NCBI GenBank assembly: GCA_024277525.1
Contig: JAJRUZ010000043.1
Location: forward strand, 1 to 60,226
DNA length: 60,226 nt
From: Caldifarciminota bacterium
GTDB lineage: Bacteria > Hydrothermota > Hydrothermia > Hydrothermales > JAJRUZ01
Reading direction: 5' to 3'
A program made the position numbers and the translations under genes. The notes beneath the pieces were generated by a model. The model searched no databases. It saw only the letters and a program-made list of their open reading frames with translations, and was not told the origin of the DNA. This document shows positions 1-9,098 of this stretch, piece by piece. Numbering within the stretch: position 1 is the stretch's first letter; each line of letters begins with the position of its first letter.

Positions 1-331
1 ATAAGACATGACATTTTTTAATCTCTTCAAGAACATCGTCAGGAACCGCCTTTTTCACTTTGGCTCTGTTTTCAATCGTCAGACCTTCAATTTTCCTGAA
101 TTCCACCTTACCGTTTTCTTCTTCCTCTTTTAAAAGAAACCTCAAAACCCTTAATGCTTCATCCGTTATGTAAGGTCCTATTCCGTCACCACCTGCAACT
201 CCTATCACTATCGGCTTAACAGCCTTATAATCTATCCAATCTTGTGCCTTTTTTAACCTTTCAACCCTTTCCAATTGTTTTTTTAAAAGTTCCGCAAATT
301 TATCCTGAGCCTTTTTGATTGCTTCTTCCAT
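1..331 (-). CDS. icd: Isocitrate dehydrogenase, N-terminal part (cut by window edge)
   Basis: Reading leftward from an ATG at 331 gives about 110 residues before the window ends. After a charged helical leader of about 38 residues comes VIGVAGGDGIGPYITDEA, the nucleotide-binding start of the isocitrate/isopropylmalate dehydrogenase family (GDGIGP motif). It is followed by VEFRKIEGLTIENRA, which fits isocitrate dehydrogenase better than LeuB. The enzyme oxidises isocitrate to 2-oxoglutarate in the cytoplasm, the substrate of the ferredoxin oxidoreductase encoded at 30353-33208. An AAAGG element precedes the start, which lies inside the end of the LolA-like gene (32-nt overlap), so translation is probably coupled. 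Most of the catalytic domain is outside the window, so cofactor preference cannot be judged. Confidence 0.8.
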   Translation of the reverse strand, partial: MEEAIKKAQDKFAELLKKQLERVERLKKAQDWIDYKAVKPIVIGVAGGDGIGPYITDEALRVLRFLLKEEEENGKVEFRKIEGLTIENRAKVKKAVPDDVLEEIKKCHVL

Positions 332-902
332 TTTTTTTACCTTTGTTTTTTTCAAGGACTTGAACCTTTTTAAAAATTTCCTCTTTTAATAAAGGATTAA
401 ATATAAATTTTTTAAAAATTATTAAATATTTTATTGCAAGCGAAGAAGAAATTATCTCAATTTTATAAGGCTTAAAACCTTCGGAAGGCATATATAAATT
501 TATTTTATCATAAATCAGTGTTGTATCTTTTCTCTTAAAAGAAAAAATCAAGGTATCTTTTTTATTTTTTCGTGCACTGAATTCATAAAAATTTTCAAAA
601 TTTAAAAGAAAAAACTCAGGAAGATAAGGAGAGTAAAATATCTCGGTTTCTTTTTTTTCCTCAAAATCATACAAATAAACTTTATCATTTCTAACAAAAA
701 GCAGTTGTGAATCAGGCTTTTCAATTAAAAACTTAAGAAATCCCTTTCGCTTAGCCCACAATCTTCCCTCATATTCGGTAGATTCATTATCAGAAAATAA
801 AATCTCCTTAAATTCCGCATATAAAGAATTCACATTTTTATCATAATAATTTTTTATTTCCTTCCAGGGCAGTAAGATAATAAAGAAAATTAGAAAACCC
901 AT
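300..902 (-). CDS. LolA-like periplasmic lipoprotein carrier
   Basis: A 200-residue protein with a short hydrophobic export signal (GFLIFFIILLPW). The following segment matches LolA: YYDKNVNSLYAEFKEI, then EGRLWAKRKGFLKF, then LLFVRNDKVYLYDFEEKK, the usual 'GRL..KRPGKFRF...DG..LWLYD' progression of beta strands. LolA carries lipoproteins across the periplasm to the outer membrane, so it implies a two-membrane cell. The C-terminal 20 residues are very lysine-rich. The ATG overlaps the sucD stop by one base (TAATG) and the stop lies inside icd, so it sits in one operon between two TCA-cycle genes. Family assignment is by pattern and reasonably secure; no symbol is given because LolA-fold proteins have several roles. 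Confidence 0.65.
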   Translation of the reverse strand: MGFLIFFIILLPWKEIKNYYDKNVNSLYAEFKEILFSDNESTEYEGRLWAKRKGFLKFLIEKPDSQLLFVRNDKVYLYDFEEKKETEIFYSPYLPEFFLLNFENFYEFSARKNKKDTLIFSFKRKDTTLIYDKINLYMPSEGFKPYKIEIISSSLAIKYLIIFKKFIFNPLLKEEIFKKVQVLEKNKGKKNGRSNQKGSG

Positions 903-1774
903 TAAGTTTTTAACCTTTGTTTCATTAATTCAGCAACTTCTGAAGGTAACGAAGCAACCGAAACATTTGCAGAATTAAGTGCTTTAATTTTACTTTCCGC
1001 TGTTCCTTTTCCTCCTTCAATTATGGCTCCTGCATGTCCCATTCTTTTTTCAGGAGGAGCAGTTCTTCCTGCTATGAAAGCAACAACCGGTTTTGAGATA
1101 TTTTTTTTGATAAATTCTGCTGCATCCTCCTCATCTGTCCCGCCTATTTCGCCTATTAAAACGATTCCTTCTGTTTCAGGGTCTTTTTCAAACAATTCAA
1201 GGATATCTATAAATCTTGTTCCTATAATAGGGTCTCCTCCTATCCCGATCGCAGTGGATTGTCCGAGATTTGAGACAGTTAAATGATGCACAACTTCATA
1301 GGTCAGTGTTCCGCTTCTTGAAACAACACCGATAGGTCCTTTTTTGAAAATATGCCCGGGCATAATTCCTACTTTTGCTATTTCGGGCGCAATAACACCT
1401 GGACAATTCGGACCTATGATTCTTGTATCTTTTCCGGAAATATAATCCATAATTTCAGCCATATCCTGAGCAGGTATTCCTTCGGTAATAACCACAATTA
1501 ATTTTATTCCTGCATCTATGGATTCATAAATCGCATCCTTTGCAAACTTTGCAGGAACAAATATTATGGAAGTATTTGCTCCTTCCTTTTTAACAGCTTC
1601 AAAAACACTGTTAAAGACCGGTATTCCATCCACACTCTGTCCGCCTTTTCCGGGTGTAACACCTGCTACAACCTTTGTTCCGTATTCTCTCATTTTTTTA
1701 GCATGAAAAGAACCATCGCGTCCTGTAATTCCTTGCACAACAACCCTTGTATCATTTGATAAAAGTATCGCCAT
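902..1774 (-). CDS. sucD: Succinyl-CoA synthetase (ADP/GDP-forming) alpha subunit
   Basis: 290 residues, normal length. The N-terminal CoA-binding Rossmann fold shows [18 protein letters not shown] and [12 protein letters not shown]. The ligase half shows [14 protein letters not shown] and [17 protein letters not shown], and the phosphohistidine loop [17 protein letters not shown] supplies the catalytic His. SucD with SucC interconverts succinyl-CoA and succinate with substrate-level phosphorylation. No sucC lies in the window, so the beta subunit must be elsewhere. It is first in a minus-strand operon with the LolA-like gene and icd. The ATG is preceded by a strong GGAGGG Shine-Dalgarno. Confidence 0.95.
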   Translation of the reverse strand: MAILLSNDTRVVVQGITGRDGSFHAKKMREYGTKVVAGVTPGKGGQSVDGIPVFNSVFEAVKKEGANTSIIFVPAKFAKDAIYESIDAGIKLIVVITEGIPAQDMAEIMDYISGKDTRIIGPNCPGVIAPEIAKVGIMPGHIFKKGPIGVVSRSGTLTYEVVHHLTVSNLGQSTAIGIGGDPIIGTRFIDILELFEKDPETEGIVLIGEIGGTDEEDAAEFIKKNISKPVVAFIAGRTAPPEKRMGHAGAIIEGGKGTAESKIKALNSANVSVASLPSEVAELMKQRLKT

Positions 1775-1800
1775 TTTTCCCTCCTTGTTATTTAGAACAA

Positions 1801-1830
1801 ATTATATTATAGATTTTATTCTTAATTCAA
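1801..1830 (-). promoter_or_regulatory. Promoter of sucD-lolA-icd operon
   Basis: On the minus strand TTGAAT (1825-1830) and TATAAT (1801-1806) are separated by 18 bp. The predicted start near 1794 gives a leader of about 20 nt that contains the GGAGGG Shine-Dalgarno of sucD. It overlaps the divergent ndk promoter region. Confidence 0.65.
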
Positions 1831-1840
1831 ACCATTATTT

Positions 1841-1846
1841 TATAAT
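1841..1846 (+). promoter_or_regulatory. -10 box of ndk, leaderless type
   Basis: TATAAT ends 6 nt before the ndk ATG (TAACTT between), so transcription should begin at or next to the start codon. There is no Shine-Dalgarno. The -35 element is weak or absent. Confidence 0.6.
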
Positions 1847-1852
1847 TAACTT

Positions 1853-2254
1853 ATGAAAGAAAAAACCCTTTTAATTATAAAACCTGATGCGGTTGAAAGA
1901 AATTTAATCGGAAAAATTATTATGATGTGCGAAGAAAACGGATTTGTTATTAAAAATATCCAAATGAAAAAACTGGAAAAAGAGGAAGCAGAAAGTTTCT
2001 ATGCAATACATAAAGAAAAAGAATTTTTTAATAAACTGGTTGATTATGTAACTTCTGGTCCTATTGTTGCAGTGTTGCTTGAAAGGGAAAACGCTATTGA
2101 AATTTTAAGAGATTTAATAGGAAACACTGACCCGAAAAAGGCAAAACCCGGAACAATAAGATTCCTGTTCGGGTTGGATATAACCAGAAATTCTGTTCAT
2201 GCCTCGGACTCAAAGGAAAGTTTTGAATATGAAGTAAAACATTTTTTTGAATGA
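1853..2254 (+). CDS. ndk: Nucleoside diphosphate kinase
   Basis: 133 residues. It opens with TLLIIKPDAVERNLIGKI, the NDK N-terminal signature, and contains the active-site stretch NSVHASDS, whose His is phosphorylated during transfer of gamma-phosphate from NTPs to NDPs. RFLFGLDITRNSVHASD replaces the more usual RG.Y, with the key His retained. It is slightly shorter than most bacterial NDKs (about 140). The gene heads a plus-strand operon whose next three genes each overlap their predecessor, and it appears to be transcribed as a leaderless mRNA. Confidence 0.96.
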   Translation: MKEKTLLIIKPDAVERNLIGKIIMMCEENGFVIKNIQMKKLEKEEAESFYAIHKEKEFFNKLVDYVTSGPIVAVLLERENAIEILRDLIGNTDPKKAKPGTIRFLFGLDITRNSVHASDSKESFEYEVKHFFE

Positions 2255-3582
2255 TCTTTCATTTTTCTGAACTCTTTTTTCCTATTTTAAAAGAGGAAAT
2301 TGAGGAAAAATTAAAAAATAAAAGAGTTAAAAAAAATATTCTGAAAGACTATGAAATTTTTATTATATTTGAAAAAAAACTGAGTCTTTTAATCTCACTT
2401 CATCCCCAGATTTATTATATTTTATTTGATTATGTCTCCGAAATCTCGGGCAAGGAAATTCCTTATTTAAAAGAATTTGTTCTCAAAAATTCAGAAATCA
2501 TAGAAGGTGAAAGATTCATGACACTTAATTTTGAAAGAAAAAACCCTTTGGGAGAAATTGAAAAAAGAAAAGCAATAATTGATTTTACAAAAAGAGCAAA
2601 AGATTTTTTGATTTTAAAAGAGGATAAAGTGATATATTCTTTCAGGAAGAAAAAAGAATTCAAAGTGAATTTATTTTCTAAAATAAATATTTTTAAAGGT
2701 AAAATGAATGATGAAAAGTTTTTTTATATAAAAAAACATATGCCTTATTTATGTGAGATTCTGAATGAAAAAGATAAAGATTTAAAAAACAAACTGGAAT
2801 TAATTAAAAAAGGGAGTTTTTATGTTGATGAAGATTTAAATTTACATTTTATAAAAGATGATAAATATATTGAATTTCCCTCTTTAAATGAAGTCCTTTT
2901 ATTCATTTACAGAAAAATAAAAGAAAAGATGGAAGAAGAAAAAAAGCAAAGAATCCTGAAAAAGAAGAAAGAAAAAGAAGAAAGAAAAAGATTAATCAGG
3001 GAAATAAAGATAGATCCTGAAGTATACAGAATAAAGGGAGATGTAATTTTAATGAATTTAAAACAACTTAAAGGAAAAAAGGGGAAATTTAAACTTTTTC
3101 ACCCCGAAAAAGGGGAGGTTGAGGTTGAAATTAGAAAAAATGAAACACCGGAAAAAGCAGCGGAAAGGTATTATGAAAGATATAAAAAAATGAAAAGAAA
3201 AATAGAAAAAACAAAAGAGATAAAGGAAAAGAAAGAAGAGAAAAAACCTTTCAGGGAATACATATCGCCTTCCGGTTTTAAAGTGTATGTATCAAAAAGT
3301 CAGGATGTTGCAAATTCTTTAACTTTTAAAAAAGCAGACCCCTGGGATTATTTCTTTCATGTAAGGGATGCTCCGGGTGCCCATGTTATTATAAAAAGAA
3401 GTAAAAATGAAGAAATCCGAAAAGAAGATATAATTTTTGCAGCAAAACTTGCAAAGAAGTTCAGCAAATTAAAGAATGAGGAAAAAGTTTTGGTCATATG
3501 GACGGAAAGAAAATATGTAAAGCCAATCAAAGGATTCAAAGGTAAAGTAAAAATTTTGAAAGAAAATGTTATAAGAATATGA
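2251..3582 (+). CDS. rqcH: RqcH/NFACT-family ribosome quality-control protein (short)
   Basis: 443 residues against about 550-580 for typical RqcH. The C-terminal NFACT-R domain (about 334-443) is clear: FREYISPSGFKVYVSKS, then ADPWDYFFHVRDAPGAHV, the usual D-W-x-H-x-R..PG-x-H core. Residues 220-255 and 305-333 are long lysine/glutamate coiled coils. The N-terminal 200 residues resemble a diverged NFACT-N domain and have no obvious helix-hairpin-helix segment, which accounts for the shortness. RqcH binds stalled 50S subunits with peptidyl-tRNA and adds C-terminal alanine tails. The ATG overlaps the ndk stop (ATGA). Family membership is secure; whether the reduced N-terminus still supports tailing is not visible. 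Confidence 0.8.
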   Translation: MIFHFSELFFPILKEEIEEKLKNKRVKKNILKDYEIFIIFEKKLSLLISLHPQIYYILFDYVSEISGKEIPYLKEFVLKNSEIIEGERFMTLNFERKNPLGEIEKRKAIIDFTKRAKDFLILKEDKVIYSFRKKKEFKVNLFSKINIFKGKMNDEKFFYIKKHMPYLCEILNEKDKDLKNKLELIKKGSFYVDEDLNLHFIKDDKYIEFPSLNEVLLFIYRKIKEKMEEEKKQRILKKKKEKEERKRLIREIKIDPEVYRIKGDVILMNLKQLKGKKGKFKLFHPEKGEVEVEIRKNETPEKAAERYYERYKKMKRKIEKTKEIKEKKEEKKPFREYISPSGFKVYVSKSQDVANSLTFKKADPWDYFFHVRDAPGAHVIIKRSKNEEIRKEDIIFAAKLAKKFSKLKNEEKVLVIWTERKYVKPIKGFKGKVKILKENVIRI

Positions 3583-4226
3583 TAAAATACATTCTTTATG
3601 GTTCAAAACTCTTAGTTTTTTTTGCTTCAAAAACATTTTATTTATCTTATTTACCCCCTGAAACATTAAAAATTGAAAAACCTTTATTTTTCAGGGATGT
3701 TAAAACGGATAATTTCTTTGTTTATTTCTTGCTTAATGACGGAACATTGTTCTCACTCAATCCTCAGACAGGTAGTTTAAAATCAAAATTTAAACTTAAA
3801 TCCCTTATTTATTCAAATCTGTTTGATGTTTCATCCACAGGCAATTTTTATTTTTTATTGAACAAAGGAGGTATTTATTCAATTTTAAGACTTAAATTTT
3901 CACCTTTCGACACCACCGAATCTTTTTATGATTTTAATCAAAAAATCATAAATTTTTATGTAATAAAGGATAGTTTTTTCATTTTTGTATTTAAAGATAA
4001 AACAAAAATATTCAGAAAAAAGAGTGAAATTCTTGAAATAAAGGGGGAAAGTAAAAACTGCGGGAAATTCAAAAATATATTTTTTGATTATAAAAACGAC
4101 ACCCTTTATATTTTTAATGGAAAATTAAAAAAGAAGTTCCTATCAGGATTTAAATCGGTTTTTATGAACGATAAAGGTATCTTTGTAATTAAAAATCAAG
4201 ACATAGAATTTATTAAAAATGATTGA
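3579..4226 (+). CDS. Uncharacterised envelope protein, propeller-like strands
   Basis: 215 residues, not recognised. It has a hydrophobic N-terminus (ILYGSKLLVFFASKTFYLSYL) that could be an export signal or anchor. Next come short beta strands of alternating aromatic and polar residues, including GTLFSLNPQTGSLKSKF, which resembles a PQQ-type beta-propeller blade. There are no catalytic motifs and no cysteine cluster. It overlaps the RqcH-like gene by an ATGA junction and the next envelope gene by 8 nt, so the pair 3579-7185 is probably made together. Confidence 0.55.
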   Translation: MIKYILYGSKLLVFFASKTFYLSYLPPETLKIEKPLFFRDVKTDNFFVYFLLNDGTLFSLNPQTGSLKSKFKLKSLIYSNLFDVSSTGNFYFLLNKGGIYSILRLKFSPFDTTESFYDFNQKIINFYVIKDSFFIFVFKDKTKIFRKKSEILEIKGESKNCGKFKNIFFDYKNDTLYIFNGKLKKKFLSGFKSVFMNDKGIFVIKNQDIEFIKND

Positions 4227-7185
4227 AATTATCTTATTCTTCAATTTAACGAAGGGAATAATAACTTTCAATAATCCTTATTTGGTTTTAAGTTCACCCA
4301 TTATTTCAACTATAAAGGTTTTTAAAGATTCAAATCCTGTTCCATACAAATTGAAAGGAGATACGGTTTATCCTCTTATACCATTAAAGAACGGAGATAC
4401 AATTGAAGTTATTTATGAATCTTTTTTCTATAAAAAAGACACCACCCTTTTTAAACCGAAACCCTTTATTCCTGAAGAAAAAAAAGAAAAAAAAGAAACC
4501 TTTAAGATTGAGTCAGAGAGCCAAAATATAAATTTTTCGGGTGAAAAAACGCTTTCTGCAGGTATTTCTGATCAAGGTTTCAAAATTGAACAAAGTATGC
4601 ATTTTGAGATAAGCGGTGAAATATCCGAAGGATACAGGGTAAGCGGTGTAATAAGTGATGAATCATATCCGGATGAAGAGGGATTTACAAGAAATCTATC
4701 AGAACTTGAGGAAGCAAGTATCAGATTTGAAGGAAAGGACTTTTTCGCGAGATTGGGGGAATTTAAAATTAAATCAAATTCTTTCCGGAATTTCAGCAAA
4801 GAGATGCTCGGGATCGAGGTTAAATACAGAAATAACAGAGAGGAATATTCCTTTTCCTTAGGATATCCGAGGGGCAGGTTTAAGACCGTGTATATTGAAC
4901 TTATAAACAAAGACATAAATACTTTTACCCTCATTGACCCTTTAAAAGAGAAAATCGTTCCGGGTTCAGAAAAGGTCTATCTTGATGGAAAACCTTTAAA
5001 ACCGGGCAGGGAGGGTGATTATATCATTGACTATTCAAGGGGAACAATAACTTTAACTCCCAACCTCTTTTACACCTCAAATTCAAATCTAAGAGTTGAT
5101 CTTGAAGTAACCGAAAATGCTTATTCTAATTGGACTTTTCTATCAGGATTTAAAAAAAATTTTAAATTTTTTAATTTAAATCTCATGTTTTTCAACGAAA
5201 GTGACATTCCTTCAATGCCGAAAATTTTACTGACAGACGAAGATAAAGAATTTCTTAAAAATGTAAATGATACCTCATGGGTTATGTTAAACGGAATAGT
5301 TACGGTAGATTCAGGAGAAGGTGATTATGTATTAAAAAATGATACTCTCATTTATGTAGGTAAAAATAAAGGAGACATAAAACCGCAATTTATTTTTGTA
5401 GGTCCTGGTAAAGGTGATTACGATTATGTAGAAGAGAAGGGTTATTTTGTTTATGTAGGGGAAAATATGGGGAGTTATAAAATAGGCAAATGGGGTTTAA
5501 CCCCTAAGAGTCTTAAAGATTTTATAATCGGTTTAAACGCAAATAAAAAAAATTTAAATTTTAATTGTGAAACCGGTTTCAGTTTCTTTAATCAGAATCT
5601 CTTTAATAAATATTTAAAAAAGGGATATTTTAATAATATAAAATTTAAAATCAATTTACCTTTTAAAATATCTCCGGGTTTTGAATTTTATTTTTTAAAT
5701 AAAAAAGATTTTAAATCTCCTTTCAGGGTGACAAGTGAAAATTATTTTTATTATTGGGCAAAGAAATTTAAGGGAAATTTTTATGATTTAAGATTGAATC
5801 CTTTTATTGATTTTTACAAATTACTTAAAATCAAATTCGGTTACTCATATTTAGGTTCAGAAAACCTAAAAATGGTAAAAAAGGAAATCGGGTTTGAGGA
5901 AAGAATAATTTTAAATGCCGATTTTAATTTTGAGGAAGTCAGTTTTAAGAATTATAAATTTAAAAGGTACAAATTTTATATACAAAAGCAGGGAACAATA
6001 ATTCCCTTTTACGGGTATAACTATGAAATAGACACATTGAACAACAAGAAAATAGAAGAAAAAACAGGGTTTAAGATAAATTTCAAAAAACTAAAATTCG
6101 GTTATGAACTTTTATCTTTCAGGTACTTAGATAAAAGAGAATTAAAAAATGGATTTAAAATTACCTTAAATCATGAAAAAGGAAATTTGAGATTAACCTT
6201 GAATGACATAAGAAAAATAAAAGCTTTTCAAAAGAATAAAGATTTCCTTTATTATGCAGAGGCAAATTTATATCCAAATGAAAAATTTAACTTTCATTTA
6301 GTTTCAAACTTAAGAAAAGAACAGGGAGAGAAGAGGATTTTTGAATATGTATATGTAGGTAAAGGGAGAGGGTCTTTTGAATATGATTCCTTGAAAAAAA
6401 TTTTTTATCCTGATCCGGAAGGTTCTTATATTAAGAGGGTCAGGGAAATTCCGCTGGGAGAGGGAATATATAAAATGGAAAACGAGGGTAGTTTAAATTT
6501 TAATCTTAATAAATTTTATTTAGGCTCCGGAATAACTTGCAGAAATGAAAAAGGCGGAGAGAAAAAAGATTATCTATCTTTTTATTCATTCTTAAACTTT
6601 AATTTCCCTCTTAATCCCTCTTTTTCCTTTATTTTTAACAAGGATGAAAATTATTTATTAAACGAAATCTTTAAAAATAAAGACATAAATATGAATTTAA
6701 CTGTTAAAAAAACATTTTTGAATAATTTCACTTTTGAGACCGGTTTTGATTTTAAAAGCAATTCTTTTGAAAGTTACGGAAACAAGTATGTAAAAAGAAC
6801 ATACGGTGTAGTATTCTCGGGCAATTATTTTTTAAAAGAAAAAGAGATAAGGTTAAAATTATTACCCGGTTATATTATTTACAATTATTTTTTACCCGAG
6901 GAAGAAAAGTTTACGGGTTATACCGTAGAGACAAAAACTCATTTTTTATTTTTGTTTTTATTTAAGACAAAATTTAAATCGGATATAGGAGTTATTTTCA
7001 AAAAGCCTTTTATTAAAAGTTATGTTTCAAATTTTGACAAAGACAGATGGAGAATTAATATTGAAAGCAGTATGGAAAGAAATTTAACGAATAATATTTT
7101 GCTCATATTGAAAGCCAGGTATAGAAGGGGATCAGTTTCAAAGCCGTTTTATAATTTTTATTTAGAAAGCAAATTACTTTTCTGA
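4219..7185 (+). CDS. Large envelope protein with a SprA-like module, probable outer-membrane barrel
   Basis: 988 residues with a short hydrophobic start. Residues about 248-281 read PGSEKVYLDGKPL... DYIIDYSRGTITLTP. This is the same module found at about residues 518-548 of the SprA-family protein at 40439-45862 (EGSEEVYFG... DYIIDYETGTLTIL). Three glycine-rich stretches of the form 'YVGKGRGSFEYDS' or 'FVGPGKGDYDYVEE' repeat through the middle. From about residue 450 the chain is alternating aromatic/polar strands with repeated lysine and asparagine, as in a large beta-barrel. It has no T9SS sorting tail and ends in an aromatic strand (YLESKLLF), typical of BAM-inserted barrels. Function is unknown; a SprA paralogue or T9SS-related surface protein is an inference from the shared module. 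Confidence 0.7.
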   Translation: MIEIILFFNLTKGIITFNNPYLVLSSPIISTIKVFKDSNPVPYKLKGDTVYPLIPLKNGDTIEVIYESFFYKKDTTLFKPKPFIPEEKKEKKETFKIESESQNINFSGEKTLSAGISDQGFKIEQSMHFEISGEISEGYRVSGVISDESYPDEEGFTRNLSELEEASIRFEGKDFFARLGEFKIKSNSFRNFSKEMLGIEVKYRNNREEYSFSLGYPRGRFKTVYIELINKDINTFTLIDPLKEKIVPGSEKVYLDGKPLKPGREGDYIIDYSRGTITLTPNLFYTSNSNLRVDLEVTENAYSNWTFLSGFKKNFKFFNLNLMFFNESDIPSMPKILLTDEDKEFLKNVNDTSWVMLNGIVTVDSGEGDYVLKNDTLIYVGKNKGDIKPQFIFVGPGKGDYDYVEEKGYFVYVGENMGSYKIGKWGLTPKSLKDFIIGLNANKKNLNFNCETGFSFFNQNLFNKYLKKGYFNNIKFKINLPFKISPGFEFYFLNKKDFKSPFRVTSENYFYYWAKKFKGNFYDLRLNPFIDFYKLLKIKFGYSYLGSENLKMVKKEIGFEERIILNADFNFEEVSFKNYKFKRYKFYIQKQGTIIPFYGYNYEIDTLNNKKIEEKTGFKINFKKLKFGYELLSFRYLDKRELKNGFKITLNHEKGNLRLTLNDIRKIKAFQKNKDFLYYAEANLYPNEKFNFHLVSNLRKEQGEKRIFEYVYVGKGRGSFEYDSLKKIFYPDPEGSYIKRVREIPLGEGIYKMENEGSLNFNLNKFYLGSGITCRNEKGGEKKDYLSFYSFLNFNFPLNPSFSFIFNKDENYLLNEIFKNKDINMNLTVKKTFLNNFTFETGFDFKSNSFESYGNKYVKRTYGVVFSGNYFLKEKEIRLKLLPGYIIYNYFLPEEEKFTGYTVETKTHFLFLFLFKTKFKSDIGVIFKKPFIKSYVSNFDKDRWRINIESSMERNLTNNILLILKARYRRGSVSKPFYNFYLESKLLF

Positions 7186-7220
7186 ATTTTAATTCTTAAT
7201 CCGGAATAATGAACTTGAGT

Positions 7221-9098
7221 TTAAAAGAGTGAGCTATTATGCCCGTCGTGGCATCCTCCGGCACAATAGTCCGTAGACGTCTGATTTGCATGCCATCCGG
7301 GTCCTCCCAGAACATGACAGGCTGTACAAAGCTCATACCAATAACCATATTGAGTTACACTGACTGGTTGTCCATTAACAACGGTCTTTATAAGGAATAT
7401 ATTAGGAGAACCATGAGGATCATGACAATCAGTGCAGGCAAGCACATAATTAAAACCGTTTAATATTTGATTCTCACTATAAGGAGCAATAACATCTCCG
7501 TAACTTGTGCCTGTTGCAACACTGTCTCCGTGAACATCTCCGTAAGGACCCCAGTCAATGGGATCTCTGGCTAAGGAGTCAAAGTCACTGCTGTGACATT
7601 CGAGACAAAAAGTTACATAATCAGGAATAGAATCATAAGGGGCAAGTGTATCTACAGGGTCTTTCATCCAGCCTATCAGAACATCGGTAGAATCAGGAAA
7701 AACTAACGGTCTTTGAGCAGTTATAATATGCGGATTATGACAATTTGTACACTCAACTTTTCGTGTCCTATCAAGGGGCTGGTATATCTGTTCTGAGTCA
7801 ACAACAGGGTGATGGGTTGAATCCTGAAATTTACTTTTTACATCATATGCAGGAATTCCATCATGACAGGTATAACACAGATCTTCCTCTTCATTGTTAA
7901 GCGTATCACCTATGCTTATTTCTTCAACACATAACTTCGGATATACACCAGTAGTCGGGGAATCATCCGGCCATCCATGCGGCCAGTGACAATTAAAACA
8001 GGAATTCCTGAAAGAGGAAGGAAGGGGAGAATTTGGAATTGCATCAGCGGCTCTTGCAGGAGGCAGGACATTCCCGAGTGTATCCACATAGGCATAATTT
8101 GAGCCGTATTGTCCTCCGGGCCATAAAACGGTGGTATCTGTTAAATGAAGCCCTAAATTATTATTGTTAAATGTATGACACATTGTACAAATTTCATTTA
8201 TTATTTGATTCAAAAGATAACCGTCTCCGCTTCCTGTCTTGCGAATTACATATCTATTTCCGCCTATAATTCCTGCTCCGAACAGAGAATCTGTCCATGA
8301 AATTGTATTGGAAGTATTTGAACTTATTATTCTTACTTGATACCAATTTCCTGTATCACTTCCCGCAGGGTATATCTTAACTTGCCATCCCACAAATTGA
8401 TTTGCTGCCCAGTTTTTTAAAGTATCGGTCAAAGAGGTTCTTGTTCCAGAGCTTGCAGTTCCGTATTCACTTGTATCCGAATAAGCATAATGAACATCAT
8501 GACAGGTCATGCATCCGATGGTGTCTCCTGCAAAAAGGGGCAAATTAGCAGGAACTGAATAATCCTTGGTTGCAGGTATCGGAACACCTACAGGATGTGA
8601 AGTATAAGGAGGAGTATTTTGACTTCGCGGGGCATGACAATCCCTGCACATCTCCTCTGCATCAGCCATTAAGAACGGCTTTCCATTTCTATGATTGTGC
8701 TGTTCATGACAGGTTGAACACACAAGATTATTTGCATCAACTCCTGTGGTAACATAATAATTTATATAAGTTGCAGTAGAAGTGCTTGCATCATACCCGG
8801 AATTATCACCCGGTACATCCCAGGCATGATGTATCCCGCCTGTTCCGGGATTTGCCTTTTTCGTCTCATCTATAACAAAATTCTTCGCATCCCCTGTAGG
8901 ATTATGACATAAAGAATAACACATATTGTAATTACCGTTTACAATTGCCAAATAAGGACCCAATGCATTATGAGGGTCATGACAGGATTTACACCTCACA
9001 TCCCAATCTTTTATTGAAGAATCATTATTGTGAGGATAATCGGTAGCAAGGAGAAAAGAAATGAAAAACAAAATTAAAATTCCTATTTTATTTTTCAT
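7221..9098 (-). CDS. Multihaem c-type cytochrome, 13 haem-binding sites
   Basis: 625 residues with a signal peptide (KIGILILFFISFLLA). I count eleven CXXCH motifs (residues about 36, 127, 151, 196, 304, 367, 408, 450, 498, 555, 591) and two CX3CH motifs (CYSLCH near 60, CAGGCH near 612). Several are followed by DPH, NPH or WPH, as in doubled-CXXCH/NrfB-like cytochromes. Residues 205-290 form a haem-free insert (TLKNWAANQFVGWQVK... NTISWTDS) of a type also seen in Geobacter-like surface cytochromes. It should be an exported electron carrier. No T9SS tail and no membrane anchor are seen after the signal. Its ATG overlaps the stop of the secreted propeller upstream, so the two are co-expressed. 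No cytochrome-maturation genes are in the window. Confidence 0.92.
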   Translation of the reverse strand: MKNKIGILILFFISFLLATDYPHNNDSSIKDWDVRCKSCHDPHNALGPYLAIVNGNYNMCYSLCHNPTGDAKNFVIDETKKANPGTGGIHHAWDVPGDNSGYDASTSTATYINYYVTTGVDANNLVCSTCHEQHNHRNGKPFLMADAEEMCRDCHAPRSQNTPPYTSHPVGVPIPATKDYSVPANLPLFAGDTIGCMTCHDVHYAYSDTSEYGTASSGTRTSLTDTLKNWAANQFVGWQVKIYPAGSDTGNWYQVRIISSNTSNTISWTDSLFGAGIIGGNRYVIRKTGSGDGYLLNQIINEICTMCHTFNNNNLGLHLTDTTVLWPGGQYGSNYAYVDTLGNVLPPARAADAIPNSPLPSSFRNSCFNCHWPHGWPDDSPTTGVYPKLCVEEISIGDTLNNEEEDLCYTCHDGIPAYDVKSKFQDSTHHPVVDSEQIYQPLDRTRKVECTNCHNPHIITAQRPLVFPDSTDVLIGWMKDPVDTLAPYDSIPDYVTFCLECHSSDFDSLARDPIDWGPYGDVHGDSVATGTSYGDVIAPYSENQILNGFNYVLACTDCHDPHGSPNIFLIKTVVNGQPVSVTQYGYWYELCTACHVLGGPGWHANQTSTDYCAGGCHDGHNSSLF

